From: Thecamonas trahens ATCC 50062
Taxonomy: Eukaryota; Apusozoa; Apusomonadida; Apusomonadidae
Length of the DNA: 64,000 nucleotides
Direction: 5' to 3'
Assembly (NCBI RefSeq): GCF_000142905.1
Contig: NW_013657676.1
Coordinates: 499,256-563,255 of the forward strand
The notes under the pieces were generated by a model, which saw nothing but the letters and a program-made list of their open reading frames with translations, searched no databases and was not told where the DNA came from. Position numbers and translations under genes: made by a program. Below are positions 21,893-33,917 of the stretch, piece after piece (positions within the stretch are counted from its first letter, which is position 1; each line of letters starts with the position of its first letter).

Positions 21893-22432
21893 CTACCTGT
21901 ACAGGTAGTCAGCCTCGAGAGCCTCGGCAATCTCGGTCTCCCACTTATCGCCGTTGGCAAGGAGCTTCTCCTTGTTGTACAGGAGCTCCTCGCGCGACTC
22001 GGTGGAAAACTCAAAGTTGGGACCCTCGACAATGGCGTCGACCGGGCAGGCCTCCTGGCACAGGCCGCAGTAGATGCACTTGGTCATGTCGAGATCATAC
22101 CGGATCGTCCGCCGGGTCCCGTCGTTGCTCCGCGGCGCAGCCTCAATGGTCAGCGCCGATGCCGGGCAGGCCGACGAGCAGAGCGAGCACCCGATGCACC
22201 GCTCCTCGCCCGTCGGGTAGCGACGCAGCGCGTGCTCACCACGGAACCGCGGCGAGATGGGCCCCTTCTCAAACGGATAGTTGAGCGTGACCTTGGGCGC
22301 AAAGAAGTACTCCAGCGTCAGCGCCATTCCGCGCGCAAGCTCAGTCAGGAACAGAGACTTGGCGTTGTAGTTGAGCAGCTCGTCGTTAGACGGATCAGTA
22401 GAAAGGCCATCCCACCCATCAGACTTGTCAAC
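21893..22432 (-). CDS. NDUFS8: Mitochondrial complex I subunit NDUFS8 (TYKY), N-terminus unresolved
   Basis: A nuclear-encoded subunit carrying iron-sulfur clusters N6a and N6b in the peripheral arm of NADH:ubiquinone oxidoreductase. Two ferredoxin motifs are intact: [12 protein letters not shown] and [12 protein letters not shown]. Nearly invariant family blocks frame them ([61 protein letters not shown] at the end). The frame remains open to 22699, but upstream of about 22432 the translation stops resembling the family, and a good acceptor (gcacacag) sits at 22433. I therefore place an exon start there; the presequence exon must lie in 22440-22700, where several Arg-rich readings exist and none is decisive. 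Confidence 0.9.
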   Translation of the reverse strand, partial: VDKSDGWDGLSTDPSNDELLNYNAKSLFLTELARGMALTLEYFFAPKVTLNYPFEKGPISPRFRGEHALRRYPTGEERCIGCSLCSSACPASALTIEAAPRSNDGTRRTIRYDLDMTKCIYCGLCQEACPVDAIVEGPNFEFSTESREELLYNKEKLLANGDKWETEIAEALEADYLYR

Positions 22433-23127
22433 CTGTGTGCTCTGCTGCTTTCCATCCCGCCCATCATCCCCAGACCCAGCCATGTCCACCCCGCATCCAA
22501 GCAAGCGTCCGCCGCAGCAAGCGTCCGCCGCAGCAAGCGTATGCCGTCCGAGTCGATCACCAGCCGGTCCGTCGTCCCCGCGTCCGCACCGCCATTCCAC
22601 CCCGCACCATAGCGACCCAACCATCCAACACGAAGCATGTAACACATTGTGAGTACCTTGTCTATACACACAAGCACCTCCATGTCGTAGTCCTGTCATC
22701 TCAAGACCTCACAATCCTTCTCCGTACCCCTCCACTTGCGGAGCGGGGGAGAGTCTCTGGCTGAGGAGCAAAAAATCAAACGCGACGAGGCGTGGTTCAG
22801 TACCGCAAGGGCATAGGGATGGAGAGCAGGGGTGTGTGTGTGTGTGGGGGGGGGGGCATGATATGGCTTCGTACCTGGCGCACAGCAGCGGTAGGCACAG
22901 CAGCAGTGGCAAGCCCAGCAGCGGCTCGCACTCCTCCCGTCACAGCGCGAAGCATGTTGTGTCTCGAGTCGAGTGGCGGAGGCTGGGAATGTGGCGGCTA
23001 AGTGGCTGGTGGCTGGTGACTGGCGGGTGGCGGGTGGCGTGTGGTGGCTGACGGCCGGGGCCGGGTGGGTGGTGTTGGGCGGGGTGGAGAGTCGGTCGGC
23101 GGCTTGGGGCTTTACACCTTTACACGC
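22433..23127. other. Presequence exon region of NDUFS8 and intergenic spacer
   Basis: The first 250 bp should hold the mitochondrial-targeting exon and its intron. A short tandem duplication of GCTTGCTGCGGCGGAC (minus strand) is present near 22500-22540. From 22700 to 23127 I see only GT/G-rich tracts and no supported gene. Confidence 0.5.
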
Positions 23128-24030
23128 TTAGTCGACCGGGAGATCAAGCTCCGGATCGGCAAACGAGTCACGGGCATGGACGGATCCAGCCGAGGCTTTG
23201 GGCGCGTCAGTGGGGACGGCAGGGGTGGCGTCGCCGTCGCCGTCCTGCTTGGATGCCTTGCCAACGCCGACGACGGCGTTGTTGGCGTTGAGATCGGCCT
23301 TGGTCTCGGCCATCTTCTTCTTGAGCTCGCGGCGCTTGGCGTGGTTCTTGCGGACCTCAACAGCCGCAGTCGACTCGTCGCGCGATGACGATCCGCCGTG
23401 CTGCGTGCGCATCTTGGCCATCAGGTCATCGTGGGCCGACGGCTTGTTGGAATGGTGGTACACACCATCGCGGGCGGTGGCCGCCAGAAGCAGCTGTGCG
23501 TGGTAGCACTGCTGCGCGAGGTGCGGGTTGGAGGCCTGGAAGTGCTCGCGCGCAGCACGGAGCGCCTTGAGGCCGTCGGTCGAGTCAAACAGCTCGTCCG
23601 AGTGCCGCACCAGAATGGGAAGCCAATGCGACTCGTTCGGATGAGTCACCATCCATGCCAGATCATCCGCCAATGCTGCCACCGTCGGCAGGGTCTTGAA
23701 GAACTGAGAGGCCTCAATGCACCGGCCAAACTCGTCCCGCTCCCGCAAGATGCACAGGCCTTGTCGCGACATCAGCCCCGGCCGCGGCACCGGTTTCTTT
23801 TGCCCCGATGTGATGGTGAGGTTGTACTTTTTCAGCAGCCGTCCAACCCGCTTCTCCGTCACCTTCCAGTGCGGGTACGTCAGCTGAAGAAACTTGGCGA
23901 GCCTATGTCCGAGAGCAGCGACGATGAGGAAAGAGAGAGAGAGGCCCAGCCAGCCGGGAGGAAGAGGATATCCGAATCCAGGGTACCAAGATGGTGCCAC
24001 CAGTAGCCATCGCGATGTCATAGTCATCAT
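23128..24030 (-). CDS. Hypothetical single-pass membrane protein
   Basis: The ATG at 24030 (MMTMTSRWLLVAPSW) gives a 300-residue protein. One hydrophobic segment near residues 20-40 (LGLSLSFLIVAALG) is followed by a basic region (TEKRVGRLLKKYNL) and a helical domain of about 150 residues, then a charged Lys/Ala/Asp tail. No family is recognised. The frame is open further upstream into repeats, but composition changes there, so 24030 is preferred. Confidence 0.65.
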   Translation of the reverse strand: MMTMTSRWLLVAPSWYPGFGYPLPPGWLGLSLSFLIVAALGHRLAKFLQLTYPHWKVTEKRVGRLLKKYNLTITSGQKKPVPRPGLMSRQGLCILRERDEFGRCIEASQFFKTLPTVAALADDLAWMVTHPNESHWLPILVRHSDELFDSTDGLKALRAAREHFQASNPHLAQQCYHAQLLLAATARDGVYHHSNKPSAHDDLMAKMRTQHGGSSSRDESTAAVEVRKNHAKRRELKKKMAETKADLNANNAVVGVGKASKQDGDGDATPAVPTDAPKASAGSVHARDSFADPELDLPVD

Positions 24031-24862
24031 CCCAAGTTTTGTAAGTATATATGTGCATGTTGTTCGCGTGTGTATGTACGTGACATGGGAGTTTGGTCGC
24101 ATTGCCAGATAGTCCCCCCCTCCCGCCTCCCTTAGCCCTCTCTGCTGTGCTGTCCCGCCATCGCGATCACCCTCCTCCTCCCCCTCCACCCTCCCCCCCC
24201 CCCCTTCACCAAGCACCACCTCCCCCCCCCTCCCTCCCTCCCTTCCTCCCCTCCCCTCCCTGCACACCGTGTCTACCTACCGTTTCCTTCCAAACGATGG
24301 GTTCTGCTTCTTGGCCATGAAGAGGACAGGGAGGAACTCGTCCGAGCTGGGAATGACCTGCTCCATAGGCAATGTATAAGGTGGTGGTGGTGGTGGTGTG
24401 TGTGTGTGTGGGGGGTTTGTGCTATGCTGTGGTGTGGTGGAGGAGAGAGAGAGAGAGAGTGTGTGTAGGGTGTGTGGGATAGTGTAGTGGTGGCAAGTGT
24501 GTGTGTGGGGGGGGGGGGGGTGCGGGTGGCCGGGAGGTAGAGTCGGCGGGTGGCCGTGCTTGCGCTGTGGACGAGGCAATGATAATGGAGATTGGTTGGT
24601 CCTCGATCGCCATAAAGGTGGGCTCGACATGGGGCTGGTGCACACCAATCGGGGTCTATTACATAGGGAAGGTCAAGGTCAGGGCGAGGCCGATCGCGTC
24701 GCTCGGGGTGGCCTCCAGCTAGAGTGGGCATGCTCGGACTGGTCAACCACCCGACGACCGGCACGGGCTCTCGGCAAGTGTGTAGTGTTTGTGATGTGGT
24801 CGATATGCCTGCTTGATATTGCTGTTGGTGTTGCAGCTGCTTCGGTGGACGAGGAGGTTGGT
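24031..24862. other. Intergenic, microsatellite-rich, no gene seen
   Basis: It contains long C and C/T tracts (about 24115-24250), GGT and GT repeats (24385-24415), a GA run (24445-24460) and G-rich tracts (near 24509). Long ORFs on both strands are low-complexity translations of these repeats. Confidence 0.6.
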
Positions 24863-27800
24863 TTACGATGAAACAGTGGCATAGATCGACGAGGATGAGC
24901 ATGACGAGGACCATGCGGCGTTGCGGTCGCGATGGCCAGCGTCGTGGTCCGAGAGAGAGATCGACGGCGACGCTGCGTATGATGGCGGAAGGCTGGGGTC
25001 AGAGTCATGGTCTGAAACCGAGTAGTACGAGTAGTAGGCCTCGTCGACGTTGTGAGTGAGGCGCACGGGGAGGTGGCGGTGGGTGCCGACGAGACATAGG
25101 CCATCAGATCCTCGATGGTGAGGGCGGCGGCGTCGCCGGTCTCGCCATCCGAGGCAACCATCGACTTGCGGGCCATGTCGAGGAGCTCGGTGTACGAGAC
25201 CCGGGCCTCGGCAAGGGCGCGAAGCTGGGCGGCGGACGCATCGCCGGTAGCCTCGACGAGCGAGGTGAAGAATCCGCTCGGGTTGTCGAGCAAGGCGGCA
25301 GGGGTGTCAAACTCGACGAGCTCACCGTCGTCGAGAACCATGACCCGATCCGAGTCGACGACGGTCCCGATGCGGTGTGCAATGGCGAGGATGGTGCACG
25401 AGGCAAAGGCAGTACGGACGGTGGTCTGAATGGCGGCATCGGTGTCAAAGTCGACCGATGCAGTCGCCTCGTCGAGAACCAGGATCTTGGGCTTGCGGAG
25501 TAGGGCGCGGGCGAGGCAGATGAGCTGCTTCTCGCCGACCGAAAAGTTGGAGCCGGCTTCGGTGACAGGATGGGCAAGGTGGAGATCGTAGCTCTCCACA
25601 GTCGGCTTGAGGAGAGCGAGCTCGAGGGCCGACCAGACCTCAGCATCAGTAAACTGCGCAAACGGGTCGACATTGTCGCGGACGGTGCCAGCAAACAGGA
25701 CCGGATCCTGGGGAATGATGGCCAGCGAGGAGCGGAGGTCGGCGAGGCCGATGGCAGTCACGTCGACTCCATCGATAACCAGCTTGCCGCCGTCATTCTC
25801 GATTTCGACCAGGCGGAAGAGGACCGACATGAGTGAGGACTTGCCCGAGCCGGAGCGGCCAACGACGCCGATCTTCTCGCCACCACGGATAGTGGCGGAG
25901 AGCTTTTTGAGAACCAACGGAAGGCCCGGGCGGTATCTCATCGAGACGTTGGAAAGCTTGATCTCGCCAGACGACGGCCACGACGGCGGCGGTGCGTTCT
26001 CTGGAATGTGGGCCGGCGCCTCGGATGGCAGCTCCGAGTAGGCCGAGATACGCTCGACCGAGTTCATCAACTGCTCAACAAAGGTGCCGAGCTGGACGAC
26101 AAACTGCATGAAGCCCGTGACCGAGAGCGAGTACGAGACGGCCATGGCGGCGAGGCCAGGATCAAGCTTGCCCGAATGGATGTCGTCGCGCGAGAGAACG
26201 ATCGAGAGGCCTGCGGCGAGGACAAGGAGCTGGCCGAGTGTCACCATTCGGATGCGAAGCCAGAGGCCGGCAACGTGCTGATAGAGCATGGCCTGGTGGT
26301 TGTAGTCGAGGCGAGCGCAGTTTTCAACGGCTAGCTGCGCCTCGCGCGAGTACGCGCGGACCGAGTCCACTCCGGCCAGCGTCTCGGAAAACTGCTGGTA
26401 GACCGGCGAGCGCGAGATCGACGCCAGCCTGCGGAGCTCGAGTGACGAGTAGCGGTAGTAGCGCTGGATAAAGTAGTAGACGACAGCGATGGGGATGAGA
26501 AAGAAGATAAAGTACCAGCGGATGACGCAAATGGCAACAAGCATGCCCGAGAGGAGGAAGATGACCAGCATGTAAGTGTTGAGCTGCGCCGGGAGCTGAG
26601 TATCGATGGTGTCGAGATCCTTGGAGAACCGGTTGAGGATGCGGCCGAGGGGGTGGTGTCAAAGAACGACATCGGCGAGTGGAGGACGGAGCGAAGGACC
26701 CGCTCGTGCATTTCGCGCGCGGCAGACACGGTGCCGCGGACCCACCAGACTTCGCGGGCAAAGACAAAGAGTGTGTTGAGAATGGCAAAGAGAACAAGGA
26801 TGCCGAGGTAGAACTCGAGTTTGAAGCTCTTGCCGGTCTTCTTCTCGAGATAGCCCGACGACCAGTACGAGAGCCACAGATCGGTGCCGGTGGTAAATGC
26901 CTGAGCCACGGCATGGAGGAGCATGTAGACGACAAAGAAGAGGATGGTGCCCATGGTTGCCAGGTACTTGAGGTAGACGGAGAGCGGGACTGCGCCAGTA
27001 TCGCGCTCCTCAGCAATAGTCAGTTTGCCGTCGCCGCCAGCGGCCGGCTGCGGATTAGGAGGCGGCACCTCCTCCACCTTGGAGTGCGAGGAAAGGAGCG
27101 AACTGCCTGAAATCAGGGCCGACGACTGCTGGCGTCTGTCGAGCGAGGCTGATGTGGCCTTGGCATTTGTCGCAACAAGGTCAGCGTCCGAGCCGCTGGC
27201 ATCAACGGAGCCCATGTGCTCAATGTACATCGCAGCAAAGGCACCATCAGCAGCAAGCAGCTCGTCGAGGGTGCCCTCTTCGGCAATGGTGCCGTCACTG
27301 CCGAGTGAGATAACGTAGTCGGCAGCAGCGAGGTGTTGAAGGTGGTTGGTGGTGAGGACGCGGGTCTTGGAGCGTAGAACGCCGTTAATGCACTTGTCAA
27401 AGATGTTCTTGCCGACCTCGGCGTCGACGGCCGAGAGAGGATCGTCCATGATGTAGATCTCGGCGTCGGTGTAGACTGCGCGGGCAATGGAGACCCGCTG
27501 CTTTTGCCCCCCCGAGAGATTGATGCCGCGCTCGCCGATCTCAGTCTCGTCGCCTGCGGGGAGGACGGTAAGGTCGTGGGTGAGAGAGGCCGCGGTGAGC
27601 GCAGCCTGGTAGCGGGCCTCGTCGTAGTTGGCGCCAAAGAGCACGTTGTTGCGCAGGGTGTCGTTCATGATCCATGCCGTCTGCGGCACAAGCGCAATCG
27701 AGTCGGCGACGCAGACAGCGCCCGACACAATGTGGATTTCGCCGAGGAGAGCTGCGACAAGCGAGGACTTGCCAGAGCCGACAGGGCCAACAATCATGAC

Positions 27801-29432
27801 CAGCGACCCACGCGGGAGCTCAAAGTTGATGTTGCGGAGAGCAGGGAGCGTCGGGCCCGATGCCGTCACATGTGGCGCGGCCTTACCGCTGCCATCTGAA
27901 GCTGGCGCAGCGGCAGGCTCCGCCTCTGTCAGTGCCTTTGCTGACGCCTTGGCAGCCTTTGCGGCTTCTGCAGCGGCCTCTGCAGCTTCGACAGCGGTGA
28001 GCTCGGGCGCCCAGGCAAAGGTGCCATCGACGATGCGGGCGAGGATAGGCTTGCGGGCGGCAAAGCGAGGCTTGCGAGGGCGAGCGCGAGTGGACGGGTC
28101 CGGGTTACCGTTGGCGAAAAAGACGAGGTCTTCTTCGGTGATGCCGTCGGCGTCGAGGCCTGGGGTGTAGGGGATGCGGGTGTTGGCAACCTCGCGCTTG
28201 GTGAGGAAGCGCTCGAGGCGAGCGGTAGAGGTACGCGCGAGAACGATTTGGATGGCCATCATGGGTGCATTGGTGAGCGGCATGCGGAGGAGGTTGAAGA
28301 GGGCCATCGAGACAAAGACGCGCTCGACGGTGAGCGCGTCTGTGGTGGCGGCGTAGACGACGATGGCGGCGAGGAAAATGAGTGTTGGCGAGAGGATGAT
28401 ACCAAACATGAGGGCGGCGGTGTAGTTTGCGATGCGGCGGATGATGTTGAGCTCGGTCTCGCGAGTGGCTCGAATGCGAGCCATGAACGGCTCCTCGTAC
28501 GAGTTGAACTTGATGACCCGGATGCCGGTCAGGATCTCGTTCATGAGCTTGACTCGCTCGTCAGCGATTTGCATCTTGGAGACTTGCAGCTTGGAGAGGG
28601 CACCACCAATCTTGGCGTTGAACGGAAGAAAGATGAGAATGACGGCGATGCCGGCGAGGACCGACGGGCCGAGCTGATCCCACAGCAGCGCGAGGGCGAC
28701 GATGATCTGCAGCGGGGTGGAGATGACCTCCTTGATGACGTTGGTGAAGGTGAACATGCGCATGGCGTCGGTCGACATGAGCTGCACAATCTCGCCGGTC
28801 GAAGTGCCTTGGCGTGCGCCGTTGGACATGCGGAGCGCCTTGCGGAAGACGGCGTTGTTGGTGGCGGCCAGCGAGGCCATGCCGAGCCGCACCAGGATGC
28901 GGTCGGTGGTGGTGCCCAGAATGGTCCCGATCCAGGGCACAACGGCGAGGAGACATGCGTAGATGATGCCATTGACCATCGGCTCATCCTTGGAAGCCAG
29001 GAACCGGATGATGGCCCGGAGGAGGAGCGGGCCGGCAAACGGCGCTCCAGCCGAGAGGATGACCATGACGAGGACCATGACAATGGCTGGCGTGCCGGCC
29101 ATGGCCACAAGCGTCCTGCGGAGCGATGGGCGCTTTGGCGGCGCGTCCGGCCCAGCCTCGGCGGCGATGGTGGCCACTCGAGCCTCCTCCGCCGCCCAAA
29201 GCGCTTCAAATTGCGCCGTCACGCCTTTCGCCTGCGAGATCTCCGGCAGCGGCGGCAGGTCGGTGTGCTCCAGCGGCTGCCTGGAGCCGAGCTTTAGCAG
29301 CGGCGAGATCCATGAAAAGCCCAGCCGCGACGGCAGCGAGGCCGTGTCTTCGGGGCATACCTTTATCCGATTCACCTCTGGGTCTGGCTTGTTTGCCTGG
29401 CTCGACTTGCGGGCTTTCATGGTCTTGTGCAT
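24863..29432 (-). CDS. ABC transporter, ABCC/MRP type, two frame breaks
   Basis: A full transporter of about 1,523 residues, TMD1-NBD1-TMD2-NBD2, without the extra TMD0. This family exports organic anions and glutathione conjugates. NBD1 has Walker A GPVGSGKSS, signature LSGGQKQR and Walker B IYIMDDPLSAVD. NBD2 has GRSGSGKSS, the degenerate signature FSVGEKQL typical of MRPs, and ILVLDEATASVD. The ATG at 29432 (MHKTMKARKSSQ) is the first in frame. Two breaks each need one base: the G5 at 26649-26653 (joins FFDTTP to LGRILNRFSKDL) and the GGGG at 25067-25070 (joins the C-terminal tail ending at 24863). NBD1 is preceded by an Ala/Glu-rich insert. The substrate is unknown. Confidence 0.92.
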
Positions 29433-29889
29433 CGAGTGCGAGCGAGGTGTCTCCAGGCGGACAAGCACCTGAGGCACAATTGGCACGTGCGAGTCGGCGT
29501 GGGCAGCTGTGGCAGACGACCACGAGTCGGGCTTTTATGCTCTGCTACTCCGCTTTCCGACGGAATTCCAAGGAACGGACGACATGGACGGCAGCGATGG
29601 GAATGTTCCTTCTATTTGCTGCTGCAATGAGCTTTGGCTTCTTGCAGTGCGGTTGGAGAAGGGCAGTTGGATGTGGTGAGCGCCGCGATGGACAGGGAGG
29701 CGCGCGGGTTGTGGTAGGCACGGAGAGGGGGGGGGGGGGGGGGGGTTCTTCCCGGCAGGGCAAAGGGACAGGAATTGAGGGGTTCGGTTTTTCGGTGGCA
29801 AGCCAACACTCGTCTCACTGCAGCCGATTGCTCGTGTGATCTGGCTCGTGCGGAGCACTGGACGCGCGGCTGGACTGGAGTGAGCGGCG
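29433..29889. other. Divergent promoter region with a G20 tract
   Basis: The spacer between the ABC transporter and the next gene contains 20 consecutive G at 29725-29744. No gene is supported here. Confidence 0.6.
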
Positions 29890-31691
29890 ATGGCGCTGGA
29901 TGTGTTTCGGCGTGAGTTTGTGGCGAGCGAGTTCCGGCCGCGATGGTTCATGGCGACGGGGCGAGCGCTGACAGGCAACGGGACGGCGATGCGAATGGGC
30001 GCGTGCGTTCGTGCGCTGATGGGTAGTGGTGGCAAGGAGGAGCGGAGCGATGACGATGGTGGCGATGGGCGAGCACGCGGACACGTGCTGCGGGCAAACC
30101 ACGGGCTCGGCCTACTCGCGGCGACACGGCTTGTGATCTCTGTGCGCATTTTCGGCGAGGTGTGGGCGGTGGACGAAGTCGGACGTGGCCCGCTGTTTGT
30201 GCTGGAGCGTTGCACGCTCCCTCGATGTGTGCGCGGGGTCCGTGATCGGGTAGCTGTGCGAATGGAGGTGGCATCGGTGTTCGAGACATCGTGTCCGGTG
30301 CTGGTGACAGCCACGTTTGGCTCGCGAGCGCTTGTTGTCCACGAGCTCGACGGCGGGCGGGCCGAGTGTATGCGCGCGCTGCCGGCCGAGTTTGGGCGGC
30401 CGCCTGCAGCAGTGGGGTGGCTGAACGCCGGGCGCGAGCTGTACGTAGTGTCTGCTGCGGCGGTCGAGGGCGGGCACAAGGTGTGTGTGGCGGTGTACGG
30501 GTGGGAGCCACTGACACGGCAGCTGTCGGCCGAGCCGGCGGCGCTCGGCTGGGTGGTGGCGCATCCGCCGCGGTCACGGGTGGTGTGGGACGGAGTCGAC
30601 GACGACGGGGTCATCGAGGTGCGATCTAGCGCTGGCTCGCAGTTCTACGCTGCAAGCGATGTTGTTGCGGCGCTTCGGGACGCAAGGTCGTCCGAGGTCT
30701 TCCTCGGTGGCGAGCACGGGCTGGCACCACTGGCGGAGCTGGCGTTGAGCGGCGCGCGTGTGACCGGCATGCCGCCGTTCCAGTTCTCCGACTCGATGTG
30801 TGCGGCTGGCGGGCCGAGCGGGGTGGTCCTGGCCACATCGCGGACCGGCGACCGCGGGCCGATTGCAGCGCGGGTGGCGGACCTGGGCAGCGATCCGGGC
30901 GTGGGGCCGAACCTTTTTGCGGACGCGCCTGGGTGGAGCGCGCAGATGGGGTTCGACATGAGTGCGTTCTTTCTGTTTAGCGGGCGGCGAGTGCTGAGCC
31001 GGACGTACTCGTGCATCAAGGTCTTTGACGTGGCCGCGTGCGGGCCGGCGATGACTGCGGCACCACCGCTGCCGTCGATTACCACCGCCGCCGAGTTGGT
31101 TCGCAGCAAGTCAAGCGGGCTGGCGCCGATGGAGGTTGTGGATCGCCGGCAGAGTCGAGACGAGAGCGGCAAGGACTCGCTGGAGGTTAGAATGCGGTTT
31201 GCGGTGAGCGCTGTCGAGGTGAGCGATGTGGTGCGGCGTGTACGGGAGCGTGAGGCGGCGTCTCGGCTCAGCGACGATGGCGGCGAGGCGGCGGCCGAGG
31301 TGGGGCTGTACGGCGATCTGGGCGGGCGCGACGGCCGTCGCGGATCATGCAGGACGAGAGCAACCTTCTGTCCAGCTTTGGACTGGGAGGCACGTGCGAC
31401 GCAACGATCCACACGGTGGCGTTTGCGCCGTACCAGCGGCTGATGGCGGTCGGGTGCAGCGGAGCGGCGGTGCTGTACGATCTGGAGAGCGGCGAGGCGT
31501 TGGCGAGCGTGGCGCTTGCTGAGTGGGACTCTGAAGCGTTCAATACGCTGGTGATCATCGACGGGTGGCTGGTGCATGTGGTGCGGACGACGAGCGGCGG
31601 CAGCTTTGCGGTTCACGTCTACGAGCTGGTCTCCGACGCGCGGCGGCTAGCAGCAGGCGATCATCCGAACCAGGCCTTGGCGTTGGCGTAG
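29890..31691 (+). CDS. Beta-propeller-like hypothetical protein, one frame break
   Basis: About 600 residues of short beta strands with small-residue turns, including blocks resembling WD or related propeller blades (VAFAPYQRLMAVGCSGAAV, then YDLESGEALASVAL). No family was identified with confidence. The frame breaks near the GGG at 31324-31326; one extra G joins GLYGDLGG to SRIMQDESNLLSSFG. The repaired CDS is 601 codons including the stop. Its last 31 bp overlap the end of the convergent gene. Confidence 0.65.
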
Positions 31692-32854
31692 TGGCGGGCG
31701 AGCTCATCATGGGTGTAAAAGCCGGTGTCAGGAGGCAGATTCTGGGTCTCAAGATACTGGAAGAGCAAGACCTGGTCGCTCGGATCGAGGGCGTCGACGG
31801 CAAAGTCGGCAGCAGGAGCGGCAGAGGGCGGGGCGTGATGGGAGGCGTGCTCGGCCTCGCGCGCGGCGGCGAGTGACGAGACGCCGATGGACGGAAGCTC
31901 TTCCGGGCATTCTGCAGCGAGGCTAAAGAGGGTGACGTCGGCCATGTTGAGCATGGCGCCCTGGATGCCGAGGTCGTCGCCGAGGTCGACGGTGGGGAAT
32001 AGCGAACCAAGGTAGGCACGCATGGCAGGCGCCGAGGTGGTGGAAAGAAAGGCTGCACCGGGGTGCGTGGGGCGAGCATGCGAGTCAAAGAGGAGCCAGA
32101 GTGGGAGAGGCGAGACGTCGGTGGCCGGGAGGTAGGCGAGCATGACGGACTCGGGCGCTTTGGTGATGACGGCGGCGGCCGGGCCGGCGGTTGCGGCAGC
32201 CTCGAGCATGGGCATGGCCTCGGCGACGGTGTGAGCCATGAGACCGGCCATACGACCCATCACCAGACTGCAGCTGTAGCGATCGACCTGGGAGACGACC
32301 TCGTCGGCCGAGAGCTGCATGGGCGAGGTGTAGGCGGCGCCGAGGTCGAGAATGGCGTCGACAAGGTCGATAGTCGGGCTCTCGCCGCGGAGAAGCTGCA
32401 GTGCAGCCTCCATGGCCATAATAGTGCAAGAGGAGATGGCACCAATCGAGTACTGGTTGCGCTCGGCCTGGACAAGGTCGAGATCGAGATCGGTGGCGGC
32501 GGCGGTGGCGGCGGGCGCCTGCGCTGCGGGCTGACCTGCCGTGACCGCCTCGGCAAAGGCCACGGGCGCGAGCCAGAGCGCACCAGGGGTGGCATCGGGC
32601 CAGCACACAGTTGCAGCGGCGTCAAAGAAGACAAAGGCACCGGACGGCTCGAGCCAGGCACGCAGAGCGGCATCTGCGGCGGTGTTGCCATCATCGGCGG
32701 CAGCTCCTGCGTGGGCCGGGTACTGCATGACGGCGCCGAGAAAGGCACGTAGCGCAGCAAGCGGCAGTGCAGGGATGTTGGCATGTGCTTCACTCACACT
32801 CCCGTCAAGTAGTGTCTGCACATTGCTCACGTCGGCAGCCGTGGCACAGTCCAT
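31661..32854 (-). CDS. Possible papain-fold cysteine peptidase/deubiquitinase
   Basis: 397 residues from the first ATG at 32854 (MDCATAADVSNV). A Cys at the start of a helix (AISSCTIMAMEAALQLL) is followed about 120 residues later by WLLFDSHARPTHPGAAFL, where an Asp-Ser-His element precedes a helix and strand. The C-helix then D-x-H order recalls papain-like deubiquitinases of the C76 type and similar cellular proteins. This is a motif-level reading, not a recognised match. The C-terminal 40 residues form a separate helical piece (DPSDQVLLFQYLE). If it is a peptidase, Cys in SSC and His in DSH would be the catalytic pair. Confidence 0.6.
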   Translation of the reverse strand: MDCATAADVSNVQTLLDGSVSEAHANIPALPLAALRAFLGAVMQYPAHAGAAADDGNTAADAALRAWLEPSGAFVFFDAAATVCWPDATPGALWLAPVAFAEAVTAGQPAAQAPAATAAATDLDLDLVQAERNQYSIGAISSCTIMAMEAALQLLRGESPTIDLVDAILDLGAAYTSPMQLSADEVVSQVDRYSCSLVMGRMAGLMAHTVAEAMPMLEAAATAGPAAAVITKAPESVMLAYLPATDVSPLPLWLLFDSHARPTHPGAAFLSTTSAPAMRAYLGSLFPTVDLGDDLGIQGAMLNMADVTLFSLAAECPEELPSIGVSSLAAAREAEHASHHAPPSAAPAADFAVDALDPSDQVLLFQYLETQNLPPDTGFYTHDELARHYANAKAWFG

Positions 32855-33538
32855 GGCTCTAGTTGCTCTCGACAGGTGTGGTGTGTCCGCCTTTGGGAAT
32901 GGTGTCGCAAATGCGACCTTTTTCGGCGCAGCCGCGCCCGGCCCCGGCGACCGATCGGCTGCAGGCCAGTTCCGGGCGCGCAAGAAGATAGAGAGCAGAA
33001 AAAAGACATGCTATGAGCATGAGCTCGAGAAACATGCTCTATCCATGTGCAAGCGGAAGGAGAGTTGGTAAAGGTAAAGGTATGATACACAAGAGCCCGA
33101 GGCGTGACCAGGCGGAAGGAGGGAGGTCGAGGGAACGATGGAGTGCGACCGGGAGCTGTTTGTTCGGTTGGCACAAGTGCCATAGTGTCGCAATGGAAGG
33201 TGCACCAGTTGGCGGCATCAAAAAGAGCAGCGGGAATTGGGCGGGAGCGGGAAAAGAAGCCTTTACGCATCCCCTTGTCTTATCCATTGTCGCGTACGGT
33301 TCGTAGGAAGCAGTCTCCACAACCGTTACCGACAAGACTACGCAAAAGACCAAGTCACCCCCCCCCATCTTGCTTACTTTCGTACTTGCTTGATCCTCTT
33401 ATCACGAGGTTCATTCCCCGCAACTCTTTCCTCCCCCCCCCCTTGTTGTGTACTTGACCGAACGTCGGCGGTACATCGAAACCTTTGTGTGACGTCTTGC
33501 TTCCATTTTCGAACGCTTGCTCTTTGTCTCTGACAACC
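32855..33538. other. Divergent promoter region, no gene seen
   Basis: 684 bp between the cysteine-peptidase-like gene and the NBR1 homologue. It shows C-rich and pyrimidine tracts near 33360-33450 just upstream of the NBR1 start and no coding signal I can support. Confidence 0.55.
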
Positions 33539-33883
33539 ATGCGTGTGGTCAAGATTACCTTTGGCGCTGAGACGCGCCGGTTCCGGCTCAACCCGGAGAC
33601 GACGACGTTTACTCGGCTGCGCGAGCTTGTGAAGCAGTCATTTGCTCCGCTTGCTGGTGACGCCACGGAGTTTGTGCTCAAGTGGACCGACGAGTTCTCG
33701 GAGGTCAACGTGCTCGGCTCCAACCTCGAGCTGACCGAGGCCTTCCATGTGGCGGGCACGGCGCTCAACCCCCCGATTCTGCGGCTGATGGTGGAGGCTT
33801 CCGAGCCTGCGCCTGGCGCCGCGACTCCTCTCCCCTCGCCCGTGGTGGTGGCGGTGACGGCTGATGCCGAGGAGGAGGAAGAC

Positions 33884-33917
<34 letters not shown>

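Noticed and set aside
28248-29297. 349-codon plus-strand ORF
   Set aside because: It is antisense to the first transmembrane domain of the ABC transporter.
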